DNA from: Paragonimus skrjabini miyazakii
Taxonomy: Eukaryota; Platyhelminthes; Trematoda; Plagiorchiida; Troglotrematidae
Length of the DNA: 64,000 nt
Direction of reading: 5' to 3'
NCBI GenBank assembly: GCA_014338405.1
Contig: JTDE01001130.1
Span: 4,080-68,079, forward strand
Shown: positions 10,385-20,501 of the stretch, one piece after another
Layout of the letters: each line of letters begins with the position of its first letter
How positions within the stretch are numbered: the first letter of the stretch is position 1
Notes under the pieces: generated by a model
Seen by the model: the letters and a program-made list of their open reading frames with translations, nothing else
What the model was told of the DNA's origin: nothing
Database searches by the model: none
Translations under genes and position numbers: made by a program

Positions 10385-11683
10385 ATATTGAGAAAGACTA
10401 CAGACTAGTGACTGCGAGCTTATATTATAATCTTTGTTATGGTTGCGAATATCAAATAGGACCAGCAGCAAATCTTCCGTACAATCCGTCCGTTCATAGG
10501 CACGCGAAGAAGTTTTGAATTAACGACAAAAACGCTCTGAGACGACTCGTTGTGAGCAATATGCAGTTGTGCGCATTTGGTGATCGTCTAACAGGTGGGT
10601 CAATTGGGAAAATAACGCCGATTCAAATGGAGCGCTGCGACTACTTGCAGTCATCGATGGACAACCGAAGCCTGTGATCCAACGCTCGACAAAAGCGCCT
10701 GTGACAAGCATTATTGACGTGTCTGAGAGCAGCACGGTTTCTCGCCAGTGTGTGAACCGGACAATACATGTGCGAAGGTGGGTGTAGCCTGGAGTAAGTT
10801 GGTTGGGTCTGGTGGGGTCCAGGTGGACATGTTCAAAGCGATCGCCGGAAGTTGGGATAGCTCCCAGCGGACTGCTCCTTTATTAGCTGACCTTTGAACG
10901 TTGCCGTGCAAGGCAAAAATGGACCCGATGCCGTAATTTCTGATTCATTTTATGTCGGACGAATCGACTCGCAATCAATCTTAGTGATACACCTACTCAT
11001 GGGCGTGGGATGTTGTGCAGCGCCTCGGAAACTGCTCTTCGCAAAGTATGAGCAGCGATCGGATTGAGATATATCAGCGAATTACCCCATGTTATGGTGC
11101 CAGCCGAAGAGGCCGGCGGCATTGTGACGATGTATAGGCTTATGCGTTTCAGGTCATTTATAAACTTGCAATCGGATTGTTGCAGTGCGACTATATTGCA
11201 ACGCGAAATCGGATCGTTGGCTGCAAAAACGCTGTGCATTCGTGACAAAGTATCTGCGGCAGCGTTTGCAGCTCCGGAGACGGAGATGTCCGTAGAATAC
11301 TAGGCTACGTAATTCATCTACCGGACTTCCCTAGGTAAAAGTCTGTCGGAACAGTTCCGCAAATCGCACACAAGAGTTTCGGGGTCCGTGAAAATAGCGA
11401 AATTACGGTCATCAAGCGCGTGGCAAAAATATTGCACGGTCCCAAGCACAGCTGAAACCTCACAACCGAAAGTACTGTATCAGGTTTCAGTATCACTGAG
11501 GCGTTGGGAGAAGAAGCAGTTGGTTTCCGTGCCTTTAGGATTGCTTGCTGAATCACCGCATTCATGGCTGTGTCCGGTGCATCCAGGATGGTGTTGTTCA
11601 TTTCATCTGGATGTTGGTAATGCAGCATGACTTCTGGGGGCGAGTGCCTCCTTTACGCTAATGAAGGCCGTAGTGGTTTCCGA
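10385..11683 (-). pseudogene. pol: Gypsy pol relic: RNase H, linker and integrase
   Basis: On the minus strand, from high to low coordinates, there are a RNase H-like part (FFSQRLSDTET near 11500, then a FTDPETL block), a linker with LSRMHSVFAANDPI at about 11240, and an integrase core. The core shows FEHVHLD (first aspartate) near 10835 and FVERWITGFGCP followed by FESALFSQLTHLL near 10700-10600. The block that should carry the second catalytic aspartate (TDRGAQFES-like) reads MTASSRSAPFES, so that residue is lost. Several frameshifts and stops break the frame. At 11684 the match stops abruptly at the edge of the inverted-repeat arm. This is a dead copy, probably CsRn1-like. Confidence 0.8.
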
Positions 11684-12131
11684 GGTTAATAAACTTTTGA
11701 TGCACCATGAGTTCCGAGCAAAGGCTGTATTGTCGTACCACTATATATCGTCGAATATGGCGGGAACGTCTACGACTTGCCATCAGCACTGTTGGTGTTT
11801 CCTCCATTACTATCCCTGTCACCTTGGAGAATGAATTTATTTCATCAGAGAAACCTGGTAGTCCCTTATTTTGTTATGTTTATTTTTAAATTGAAGATGA
11901 CGAAAATGACCAGGTAGTGAAGGACATGCGTCCAGCCTCGTCTGTTGAGGCGATACGCAATCCGCACGGTTCATGTGAGTTCTGTGGGCAACATATTCAA
12001 TTGTTATAGTGGATACTACGGTAACAGCCTCATCTATTCCTGACGCAGTGAGGCTGTTTTCCATTCACGATAAGTCCCTTACGGCCGCTGATCTGAAGCT
12101 GCTTATCACGTTATTGAAGCCGCTCGTTCCT
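11684..12131 (+). repeat. 448-bp inverted repeat, left arm
   Basis: This is the exact-register reverse complement of 15214-15661: coordinates sum to 27345 at both ends with no indels, and I saw no mismatch along the arms. It contains about 325 bp of upstream sequence plus the first ~41 codons of the CACTA transposase frame, here read on the plus strand from 12009. The coding match ends at 12131 inside that frame, and sequence on the two sides then differs. The outer end abuts the Gypsy relic. Confidence 0.95.
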
Positions 12132-13094
12132 CATGAGGTGGTTCCAAGGGCCAAAGACAGGGACGGTGAGAGACCAAAACGTCGATACTCAGGAACTTAC
12201 CGGAAACAGGTAAAAACCTTTTGATTAACGAGGTTCATTCAATTAAAAGAGCAATCCCGAGCTGGTGGACGCAAAGGAAGGCCTGGTGGAGGAGGAAGCC
12301 GGAAGAAAACATGAACCGGTACGGTGGTGTGTCGTGGAAGCATGTTTGAGCTTGGTTGCAGTTAACCCGCCATACAAATGTGCCGCTAAATTTGTGTGAT
12401 ATATCTTCTTTTACTCAGGTTGACCTAGTAGAATTGGATAAACACAAATGCGTATATAAAAATGAAACACCAAGTTTCCTGAAGCTCCTGTGACCACCGG
12501 GGGTACATCCACCAGGCAAACGTGCACCTCAGATTTTAACATAGAGAAGCCCTGTCTGTTACAAGTCTTGTTAATTCGTGTTATGACCTCACATGTTGAC
12601 AACTTTCAATGCGAAATCATTGACGTGAAGTGCATATTTGTCAGAATCATAGTCTAACTTTAGGTGCCACGTAGGAGTCTATGATACATTTTCACATAAA
12701 ATTGATTTTTGATGTAGTGAAGCCATGTCTGTTACAAGTCTTGTTGATTCGTGTTGTGACCTTACATTTCAGCCTCTTACCTCTCAGAAACTATTGCGTT
12801 GTGAAATTTTTGTGTTTTTTTGTTCCTCCAAATTTCATTCTTTTCATTCCCTGTTGTTTTCCCAATTTTTGTGGCTCTTTTTCCTCAGGTTTTTCTGTTC
12901 AATTCGGATTTCGCATACAGAATGCTGGATTTGAAAATGTCTTCAACTCTAACGAGAATGGTTGATAATTGCTGTCACTTCTTAGACTCTATCAATTTTT
13001 CATTTGAAATATACGTATACTTGATTTTTATCGCGGTACAATTGTAACTTGAACCACCAGTTTCCCAGATGATTCCAAAAGCTAGATACAATGA
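12132..13094. other. Region left of the CACTA 3' end, with a direct duplication
   Basis: After the left arm the plus-strand frame continues 31 codons to a stop, with a GT at the aaacag/gtaaaa boundary near 12208 that could be a splice donor. Further on, a ~49-bp segment around ctgtctgttacaagtcttgtt occurs twice (12546-12594 and 12719-12767). No independent gene is recognised. Confidence 0.45.
12546..12767 (+). repeat. Direct duplication with ~173-bp period
   Basis: Two copies of a ~49-bp segment start at 12546 and 12719 and differ at about five positions. The unit period is therefore about 173 bp. The rest of the period shows little similarity, so this is a partial or decayed tandem duplication. 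Confidence 0.7.
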
Positions 13095-15336
13095 CTATGA
13101 TTTTATTGAATGCAATACGGGAATAATTACAAACTCATCATTGTGATATAAACACACGCATTTGCAAATTATGTCGACAATGAGCCTAATACTGGTGAAA
13201 GTTGACAGTGACTTTGCATGGAGGATATAAAGAACTGAGGAAGAAAATCCGTGATTACAAAACTCGACTACAGATAGAAAAGATCGGCAGTGAACGTCGT
13301 GTGACTGGCGGTTATCAATCATATAGGGTCGTTTATGAATAATAACACAGTTATCCGGCTTGCTGCATGACAGACGTAAATTGGCCCTGGGCATGAAAGA
13401 TTATTGGTGAGTAGCGCACTTAACCGGCAAGAATGTATCATCTTGTAACACATCTATATCTACTATCTTCGTAGAGATCGAGCGTTCGTATACACGGTTG
13501 TGCACATGTACTTCCGGTGACTTCGGCCCTTTTACAAGCCGCTTCACTTGAGACATGAAACTCTCAAATGGAAACGACCAAAACATGTGCAGTGGACCGG
13601 GTTTTTCAACATCGTCACACAAATGAGATAAGCAATGCACATTATATACAACTTCGTCGTCACCATTCAAACAAGCAAACTGATTAACGAACTACAATAT
13701 CAGGTAACGGGCAGTGTGAATAAATGACATATATGAAGGGTAGAAGGAATGTATATGGATAAGAATAGGTTCAGAAAGTTTGCATAACATTCGTTTCGTG
13801 AACACATTTTCAGAACAACCGGTCCCAAACTGTCGGGGAAGCACCCAATTCCCCGAAAACACCGTTTTATTTGACTTCGCAGTGGCCTAACTTACTACTG
13901 ATTGTAGTGACCTTCATAATCCGCATGGGCATGTGCCACGTCCTCCATCACATGCATTCTCAACCTTTGTGCCAAATTCTGGCGCCCCACCAACACGCAC
14001 GTCCTTTAATTGGGACATCACTGTACTGTGTGAATCTTTGTCTGGTCCGCTTTCTCACCATGTTCTTGGTTGGTCACGAACCCTTTAGACGTGGTCTAGT
14101 TTGTGACCGTGTTGTCTTCGCATTGAGTGGCATAAGGTGGTTCTGTCCGGAGGCCTGTCTTTTCTGTGTTCCTACGTTAGCATTGGGTGGTTGACCTGGC
14201 CGGGAATATTTGTATTAATCTTGCATATTTCGAAGTCCGTTGTTTAGAACCGCAGAACATCGTTCCGTCATCTACCGTTCCACTAACCGCTATTCCGTTG
14301 TCTGTTTACGCGCTAGTAGGCCGCATACCAAGTTAAAACACATATACAGAAGAAATTGCCTGCACTCGGTGGCTTTTCACCTTTCAGGTGAAACAAAGGA
14401 AAGACATTTTCGGGGAAAGTCCATCGTGAGACACTTGGATACGACGGACAAGTTGACATCAATGGCCTTCTGCATACTTGCTGAAAGGCGAACACCGCGA
14501 ACGATATCGGATAAACGCCAAATTCTTACCAAGCGCTTAACAACTCCCAGGAATACTAAGTGCATGGGGTCAAGGGGGACCTGTGACACTATGTCAATAG
14601 GAAGTTAAGTTAAAGGAGTTAACCCTATGTGATGTTCATCGTCAAGTTGTCTCCGAAAACTGAAATTCGTCCTTAGTTCTCTCACAGATACCGAAAAAGC
14701 CATTCTTCTACTTTCATAGTACACACCTATTTGTGTGCACTTGTCGCGGCCGTGGTAGCCGTTGTGACCTTTGACTTTACGTATCAGACAACGAGCATGT
14801 GTGTCACAGATAATGGACTGAAGCTTTACAAAAACTGTTGTTCCGAGCACTTCTAGGTAGGCCTCATTCGTCAGTATGTCTTTGGTCTCTGTGACAAAAT
14901 CACCCATATACACGTCTAAAGGCCCCGGACGGCCACCGCCACATTACAATCCAATCACAAATGGACAGCTAACAAACGGCCAAATATTACGACCAAATAT
15001 AAGCCACATCTCAGTGCCTGGGTAATCAAAAAGAGGTAGTCCATCGACGTTAACTTGTCAAGCTGACCGGTCGCCGTCTCTGAGCTGGTGCTATTTATGT
15101 ACAACTTGTGGACAGTTGTGGAGTCCAATGTGCACGTACGAACCATTGAGAAGCATCTTCTTTGGGCACGTTCTTGGAGTGTTGCGCACAGTTCTTGGAT
15201 CCAAAGGCAATTCAGGAACGAGCGGCTTCAATAACGTGATAAGCAGCTTCAGATCAGCGGCCGTAAGGGACTTATCGTGAATGGAAAACAGCCTCACTGC
15301 GTCAGGAATAGATGAGGCTGTTACCGTAGTATCCAC
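13095..15336 (-). pseudogene. CACTA-type (Transposase_21-like) transposase relic
   Basis: Read on the minus strand it starts at the ATG at 15336, passes LPLDPRTVRNTPR and VDGLPLFDYPG, then a cysteine-and-histidine block (CDTHARCLIRKVKGHNGYHG near 14800), the hallmark PLDPMHLVFLGVVKRLVRIW near 14570, a FRQFLLY-like block near 14360, and a C-terminal block VYNVHCLSHLCDDVEKPGPL near 13640 followed by FPFESFMSQVKRLVKGP. These blocks occur in the order of animal CACTA transposases such as the SmTRC1 group. At least three stops and several frameshifts break it. No CACTA-type termini were found. It would have cut and pasted the element in the nucleus; now inactive. Confidence 0.85.
13831..14335. mobile_element. 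~505-bp insertion (or intron) inside the CACTA transposase
   Basis: Transposase coding stops at about 14345 and resumes at about 13829. The intervening DNA begins TGTCGGGG and has AAAC on both sides (13827-13830 and 14336-14339), so a transposon insertion with a 4-bp target duplication fits. A motif tggcgccccacc at 13980 resembles an LTR-element primer binding site and would place a short LTR at about 13831-13974, but no second LTR is seen. Alternatively, a GT...AG intron on the minus strand (14341 to 13830) also keeps the frame. Confidence 0.55.
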
Positions 15337-15661
15337 TATAACAATTGAATATGTTGCCCACAGAACTCACATGAACCGTGCGGATTGCGTATCGCCTCAA
15401 CAGACGAGGCTGGACGCATGTCCTTCACTACCTGGTCATTTTCGTCATCTTCAATTTAAAAATAAACATAACAAAATAAGGGACTACCAGGTTTCTCTGA
15501 TGAAATAAATTCATTCTCCAAGGTGACAGGGATAGTAATGGAGGAAACACCAACAGTGCTGATGGCAAGTCGTAGACGTTCCCGCCATATTCGACGATAT
15601 ATAGTGGTACGACAATACAGCCTTTGCTCGGAACTCATGGTGCATCAAAAGTTTATTAACC
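15214..15661 (-). repeat. 448-bp inverted repeat, right arm
   Basis: Mirror partner of 11684-12131. This arm is continuous with the CACTA transposase: its inner end at 15214 lies within the N-terminal coding region, which runs on into LPLDPRTV. It is therefore the likely original, and the left arm the copy. No target duplication is visible outside the two arms. Confidence 0.95.
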
Positions 15662-16249
15662 AGGTGGCTTTAGGGAGTACGAAGATCCAAAAATCAAACA
15701 CCTAGGTGAAAATTAGTCTTCAGGTCAGGTTGTAGCAAGTCTTCACTGAACAATAAAAGTAGGTTATGTCAAACAAACATTCAGAGTGACATGACATATT
15801 GTTATCTAAGATTATCCCTAAAACGTCACAAAAAACAGCAGCGTGAAACCGACCAAACCAGAGGCACGTGACAATCAAATGACCCATAGCTATCGAACTA
15901 GCCTGGATGAACAAAATTTACTCTCAAGTGGCAACCACCTATTCCGTAGTCAAATATCTATCTATTGCAGTGAAAAATACCATTCTTAGATTGTTCATAA
16001 TCATTATTCAACTACAAAATTAGTCCCAAGATAATGTGCCATTCACCGAAGTTTCTCATCTTGGGTTGGTCAGTAGAGTAAAATAGATAGGCCAACGCCT
16101 GCCCTACTCTTGGCCTACTTGGCCGAGTCGGCCGCGTGTTTACTGGGATACTACTGTGCACGCGCCAAACATGCCTATCCACGATTAACAATTATATGCT
16201 CTACCCGAGCGCTTTTGCTCTTTAAACGTTGCTGTTAATTATTCCAAAT
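15662..16249. other. Unassigned spacer
   Basis: No coding match was found. A ggccnact-rich patch at about 16090-16140 is slightly more GC-rich than its surroundings. The next recognised sequence is the second Gypsy pol. Confidence 0.5.
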
Positions 16250-18350
16250 GCATTTTTGTTACGTCCAAATTCTCATGTTACGGGTTTTTCATTGATGAGA
16301 ATGGCTATCGTCCTGATCCTGATCGCTTTTCACTTCTATCTAGGGTAGCCACGCCAAAGGCCTTTTATGAGTTCCATTTTTAAATAGGTTCTCTTCAGTA
16401 TTACTCTCGATTTATTCCCAACTTCGCTGATAAGGCTAAACCTCTATTTTATTTTCTTCCTCCAAATAGCTTCATTTGGACCTATTTACGCGAACGAACT
16501 CTCCGAGTTCTGGCGAACTTTCTGTCTTCCGATGTACTATTGAGTACCTTTACTCCAAAGTGTCCATCAATCTGGATTGCTGATGCATCCCCAACGGGTA
16601 TCGGAGTTATGCTAGATCAAGAAGTTATTAGCATTTCAAGGCGCCTTAGTTCAGCTGAGTGTAGATACTTGTCATTGGCGGTTTACTGAGTGATCATCAG
16701 GTTTCACAAATACTTGTTAGATGTTCATTTCACTACAGTTACTGGTCACGAAGCTCTTAAATTCAGTTATAGTCCTAACAAGTCCTTTGCTATGTCTTCT
16801 GCGACAATGGTTCAGCGATGGAATGTTGCGTTGCATGTCTGTTCATACAATATTCAGCAACATAGTGCGAAATTCATTCTTCATGCTGGCTATCTTAGTA
16901 TGCTGAATCTGGGAAGAATGGTGACTAACACCGTTCGCTGACTCAGTCAATTCCAGCTTCTCGTTCTGATTTGAGTCGTGACACTCGAAAATACTACAAG
17001 GCAATTTCGACTTCATTATATAATGGTTTTGACTGCCGTCTCCAGCAAAGACTTCTTGAATTCCACGAAATGCGAGATGAACACTTGGTTACTTGCGATA
17101 GTTTGGGAATACGTATTAGTAACCGGAAATGTACTTAGCTCAAACCCAGAGCTAACTTCTACACAGCAGTAATGACGCAGCACGTCAGCCCACGAAATTG
17201 TATTGTAATCCGTACCTGTACAATGTAATTATTCATGTAGTAAGACAACAATAGCATATAGTGTTCCGTTATGATTTACAGTCATCACATTACTCCCGAT
17301 GGATTATTGTGTCCTGGTAAAAGAATTGTTATCCCTCCCACACATTACGATCCGCCCTATTAAGTCGCTTACACCCCGGTAATCTAGTAATTTAAAAGAT
17401 GAAATCGTTGGCCCGTGTGAGTTGTTGGTGGCCAGAATTTGCTGCTGATTTGTGTAACATTTCCAAAGGTTGTACCCAGTGTGTACACAAAGCGCAATAG
17501 CAACCATCACAATGGACACCTTGGGTAGCGACTTGCGAAGTCTGGCAACGAATACACGCTGATTATTGTGGCCCATTCTTGGATAGTACTATGCTTTGAT
17601 TATCCTTGATTTATATTCACGTTGACCGGCAGTCTATTTTAGGTCACCAGTAACTGCGTGTTCCCCTCTGGCTGCATTGTGGAGGACGTTCAGTCGGGAA
17701 GGAATGCCATGTGCGTTGACCACTAAAGATGACAGTCATTTCACTGCGCAGAATTTCGAATACTGACTTTAAAAAGTGAAATGTTGACATCTGCCTAGTG
17801 TAACGAGACATCTTCAATCCAACGGTGCCGCTGTTAGTTTTGTGCGTATTCTGAAAAGTACGATCAAGTCTATCAGCCATCTAATTTTGAAGAACTGGAG
17901 AATTGTGTGGATAAACTCTTGGTGCAATATCGAAAGTCTGATCACTCAACAGCTGGGAGCAGTCCAACAAAGTTATTCAGGAACCGTGTTCTCCGAGCCA
18001 AAGTGCTCAGTTTAGAATCATCTGAAGTTGTGCATCACCGTAACAGTGGCCCCCTGATCATTTCGGGGAATTGTGCTCAACAACCTGGGTACTCGAATGT
18101 GTCACACGTGATTTAGGTTATGGACTTGTCCACTAAAGACACATCGATCAACTTGTCTATAACTTACCTGTTTCTACCCCTGCAATGCCACTAATACCGA
18201 TGTTTCTGAGTCTATTCCAGATTCAAGTCCTTCGGTGGAAGGTGTGGTTGAGAGCGAACCATCAGAGTTGCTACAGTCTGGACGACTGGGAAATACACAA
18301 CACAGAAATTGTAACAATCCTGGTTCTCATTCAAACCGTGATGAATTTGG
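16250..18350 (+). pseudogene. pol: Second Gypsy pol relic: RT end, RNase H, integrase
   Basis: On the plus strand it begins near the end of reverse transcriptase (LQYYSRFIPNFADKAKPL at about 16395-16450), followed by RNase H (WIADASPTGIGVML near 16580, ISRRLSSAECRYLSLAVY, then a VTGHEALKFSY block). After a linker comes the integrase zinc-binding region (WPEFAADLCNISKGCTQC near 17430-17490), the start of the core (WQRIHADYCGPFLD near 17550), a LQSNGAA block near 17820, and a C-terminal part (VQYRKSDHSTAGSSPTKLF near 17925). Many stops and frameshifts are present and gag, protease and most of RT are missing. Motif wording differs from the other two Gypsy copies, so it is a separate family. Confidence 0.85.
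17137..17275 (-). repeat. LTR-like repeat fragment inside the Gypsy relic
   Basis: The segment tagctcaaacccagagctaa and what follows resembles 19275-19400 in the same orientation and 18463-18500 inverted. It interrupts the linker between RNase H and integrase. It is weakly conserved, so the boundaries are approximate. Confidence 0.5.
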
Positions 18351-18545
18351 TAAATATCACTTAACCTATTTCTCGCTACTGATTTTTTGTTATGTCGTTG
18401 ACAGTAGGATGTGTAGTTGCGCTCGACAGATAAATACCTTATTTACTCAGCTAGGGTGTTAACATTACTGTATCGAAACTAGCTGTGAGGTTCAGCTGAA
18501 TCGATTACTTCATTTCGTATTTATGGAACCATCACAGATACTGTA
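18350..18545 (+). repeat. LTR-like repeat, left arm of an inverted pair
   Basis: It follows the integrase C-terminal end, where the 3' LTR of that Gypsy element would be expected. An inverted, ~75-80% similar-looking copy lies at 19232-19438; shared blocks include gagaaataggtt, tcgagcgcaa and tacttcattt...ggaaccatcacag. The LTR assignment is an inference from position. Confidence 0.6.
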
Positions 18546-18821
18546 AAAGGAATGAATAATTACAATAGGTAGCCCTCAGTTGTTCGCGACCTTCGTCTCG
18601 TTCAACAAATCAGTGAATCTCAAAAGGAACTGGCAAGGTCAAAGCTGAATCGTCACACGAATATGCCGGAAGTCAACCATAGGTAGCAACACACTATGTC
18701 CAGCATTAACAAATCGAAACACAATGAGGTCAACCTTACAAAAGTGAGGAGACCTAAATCCACGATAAACGTGTATTGACACACATACTGAGAAATTCGA
18801 TTCATATTTTGTCCACGTCAA

Positions 18822-19225
18822 TATATATATATGGTGAATTTTACTATATGCACATACTATGTATGTGTATTATATGCATGCAGTTTACCGTACATTATAT
18901 GGAATGTTATATATACCATACAACATACTGTATATACAAGACATATTTATGCATATAATATAAACGCATATATACATGCATATATATTATATGTATGCAT
19001 TACATATAATGCATATCTAATCAATATTTATTCCGTATAAGATAATATAATATATACGTCTGATGTATGCAAAACATGTTAAATATATAACATGTCATTA
19101 ATATGCATATTCATATATAACATGTTATGTGCATATAACATATGTGGTATATACATAAAATGTATGCCGTATACCAGACGTATATATCTCTATACATATA
19201 CATGGATATATACATTATATGTGTA
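18822..19225. repeat. TA-rich palindromic block
   Basis: The segment is almost entirely alternating purine-pyrimidine A/T words mixed with tgcat and catatg, with many short self-complementary stretches. It lies exactly between the two arms of the inverted repeat 18350-18545 / 19232-19438. Frames through it are composition artefacts. It is likely to form hairpins and to be hard to assemble. Confidence 0.8.
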
Positions 19226-19231
19226 TATTGT

Positions 19232-19438
19232 ATGTCACTGTGATGGTTCCAGGAATACAAAAATGAAGTAGTTAAATTAGCTCAACCCCAGAACTAGCTT
19301 CGACGCAATAGTAATAACAACCGAACTAGGCAAAGCAAGTAATTTATCCTTCGAGCGCAATTGTACAACTTGTCGTCAGCAATGTAATAAAACAACAGTA
19401 ATGAGAAATAGGTTTAGTGACAATCACCACAGTTACGT
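19232..19438 (-). repeat. LTR-like repeat, right arm of an inverted pair
   Basis: Inverted partner of 18350-18545, starting with the complement of ggaaccatcacag and ending near the complement of the gagaaatagg block. A second TA-rich block (19440-19665) follows immediately. Confidence 0.6.
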
Positions 19439-19439
19439 T

Positions 19440-19665
19440 ATATGAGATTTTATGTGTATGTATATATATAACATATTCCATATGTCGTACATACATATGC
19501 ATATATATACATATTTATATTTACATATACGTTCATTGTATGTATATAATATATATAACTTTTTGGAGTGCGTTATATATATGTATATATAGCACATTCC
19601 ATACATATACATGTATATAAATATACTACATGCATATAAAATAGTTTACGCTATACTACTGCATC
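19440..19665. repeat. Second TA-rich block
   Basis: Composition matches 18822-19225: tatatata, catatg and atgtatat words predominate. It directly follows the right LTR-like arm, so the pair of arms and the two TA blocks form an alternating array. Confidence 0.7.
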
Positions 19666-20013
19666 TTATATACCTTGTCTAACAGTAAGTGAACCTCACT
19701 TCTCCGACTGTAGCGACTATAACAAATGAGATTTTTAATAATCGCATTCACTTGTGCATTTCTGATGATCTTGGTTTTTTACCTACTTTTTTTTCAGTCA
19801 AGCTATCCCTTTTGTAATATCCGTCCCGGGGCTACAAACACAACTCGCTCTGTGCCTCGTTAGCTTTACGTGCTTTCTTTGTACACTCTACTTTCCAGGA
19901 TCGATACTAATGCACGAGGGTCAACGCACTGAGTCCTTGTTTTTCATTATCGATCGGTTTTCGATAGTGAGCACAGACTGTGTATTATTCTGTTGAACCA
20001 GTTACAACAGACG

Positions 20014-20152
20014 GTAATAGCTACTGCAAACCCGTTTGTAAATAGAAGCACGCACTTAGCTGTCTGGTATGTCCACAGAGGAACCACTGAAGAAATACTT
20101 AGTGAACCTCACTTGTATAACGCAAATAGTTACTGCAAACCCGTTTGCAAAT
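20014..20152 (+). repeat. Direct duplication, ~110-bp period
   Basis: A 30-bp segment centred on tactgcaaacccgtttg occurs at 20014-20044 and 20123-20152 with three differences. A neighbouring aagtgaacctcactt-like word also occurs near 19686 and 20100. No gene is recognised between 19666 and 20499. Confidence 0.65.
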
Positions 20153-20501
20153 AAACTGCGGAAGCTACGGGCATGCGGCTTAACTGTTCAGACATACATG
20201 GAATGTTGCTTGTGGAAGATACTTGGGTAGCGTCCCTTGACTCACGTTCTGTGGGTAAAATGCTGCAGCTTTATATATTAGAGTTCATTGTAAAGCTTAT
20301 CCTGACCAGTGGCACCCGGCTTCTAGTAACCCCTCCCTGGTAGAAACAGAACGACTCATACCACTCGCTACTGCTATTTATTGTTTTCTCCGGCCATTAG
20401 TTCTCGAAAAATGTTCAACCGCTTATCTGAACAACCTGCCTACTTGGGATTGAACAGTAAGACAAGAGGTCAGGATAGTTCGACATCAACTCATTTATCC
20501 C

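Noticed and set aside
11707..12064. Identical frames at 11.7-12.1 kb and 15.3-15.6 kb as a gene pair
   Set aside because: They are the same DNA in the two arms of the inverted repeat; frames outside the transposase N-terminus are not coding-like.
18776..19620. Tyrosine/isoleucine-rich frames of 60-69 codons
   Set aside because: They lie in the TA-rich palindromic blocks and reflect base composition only.
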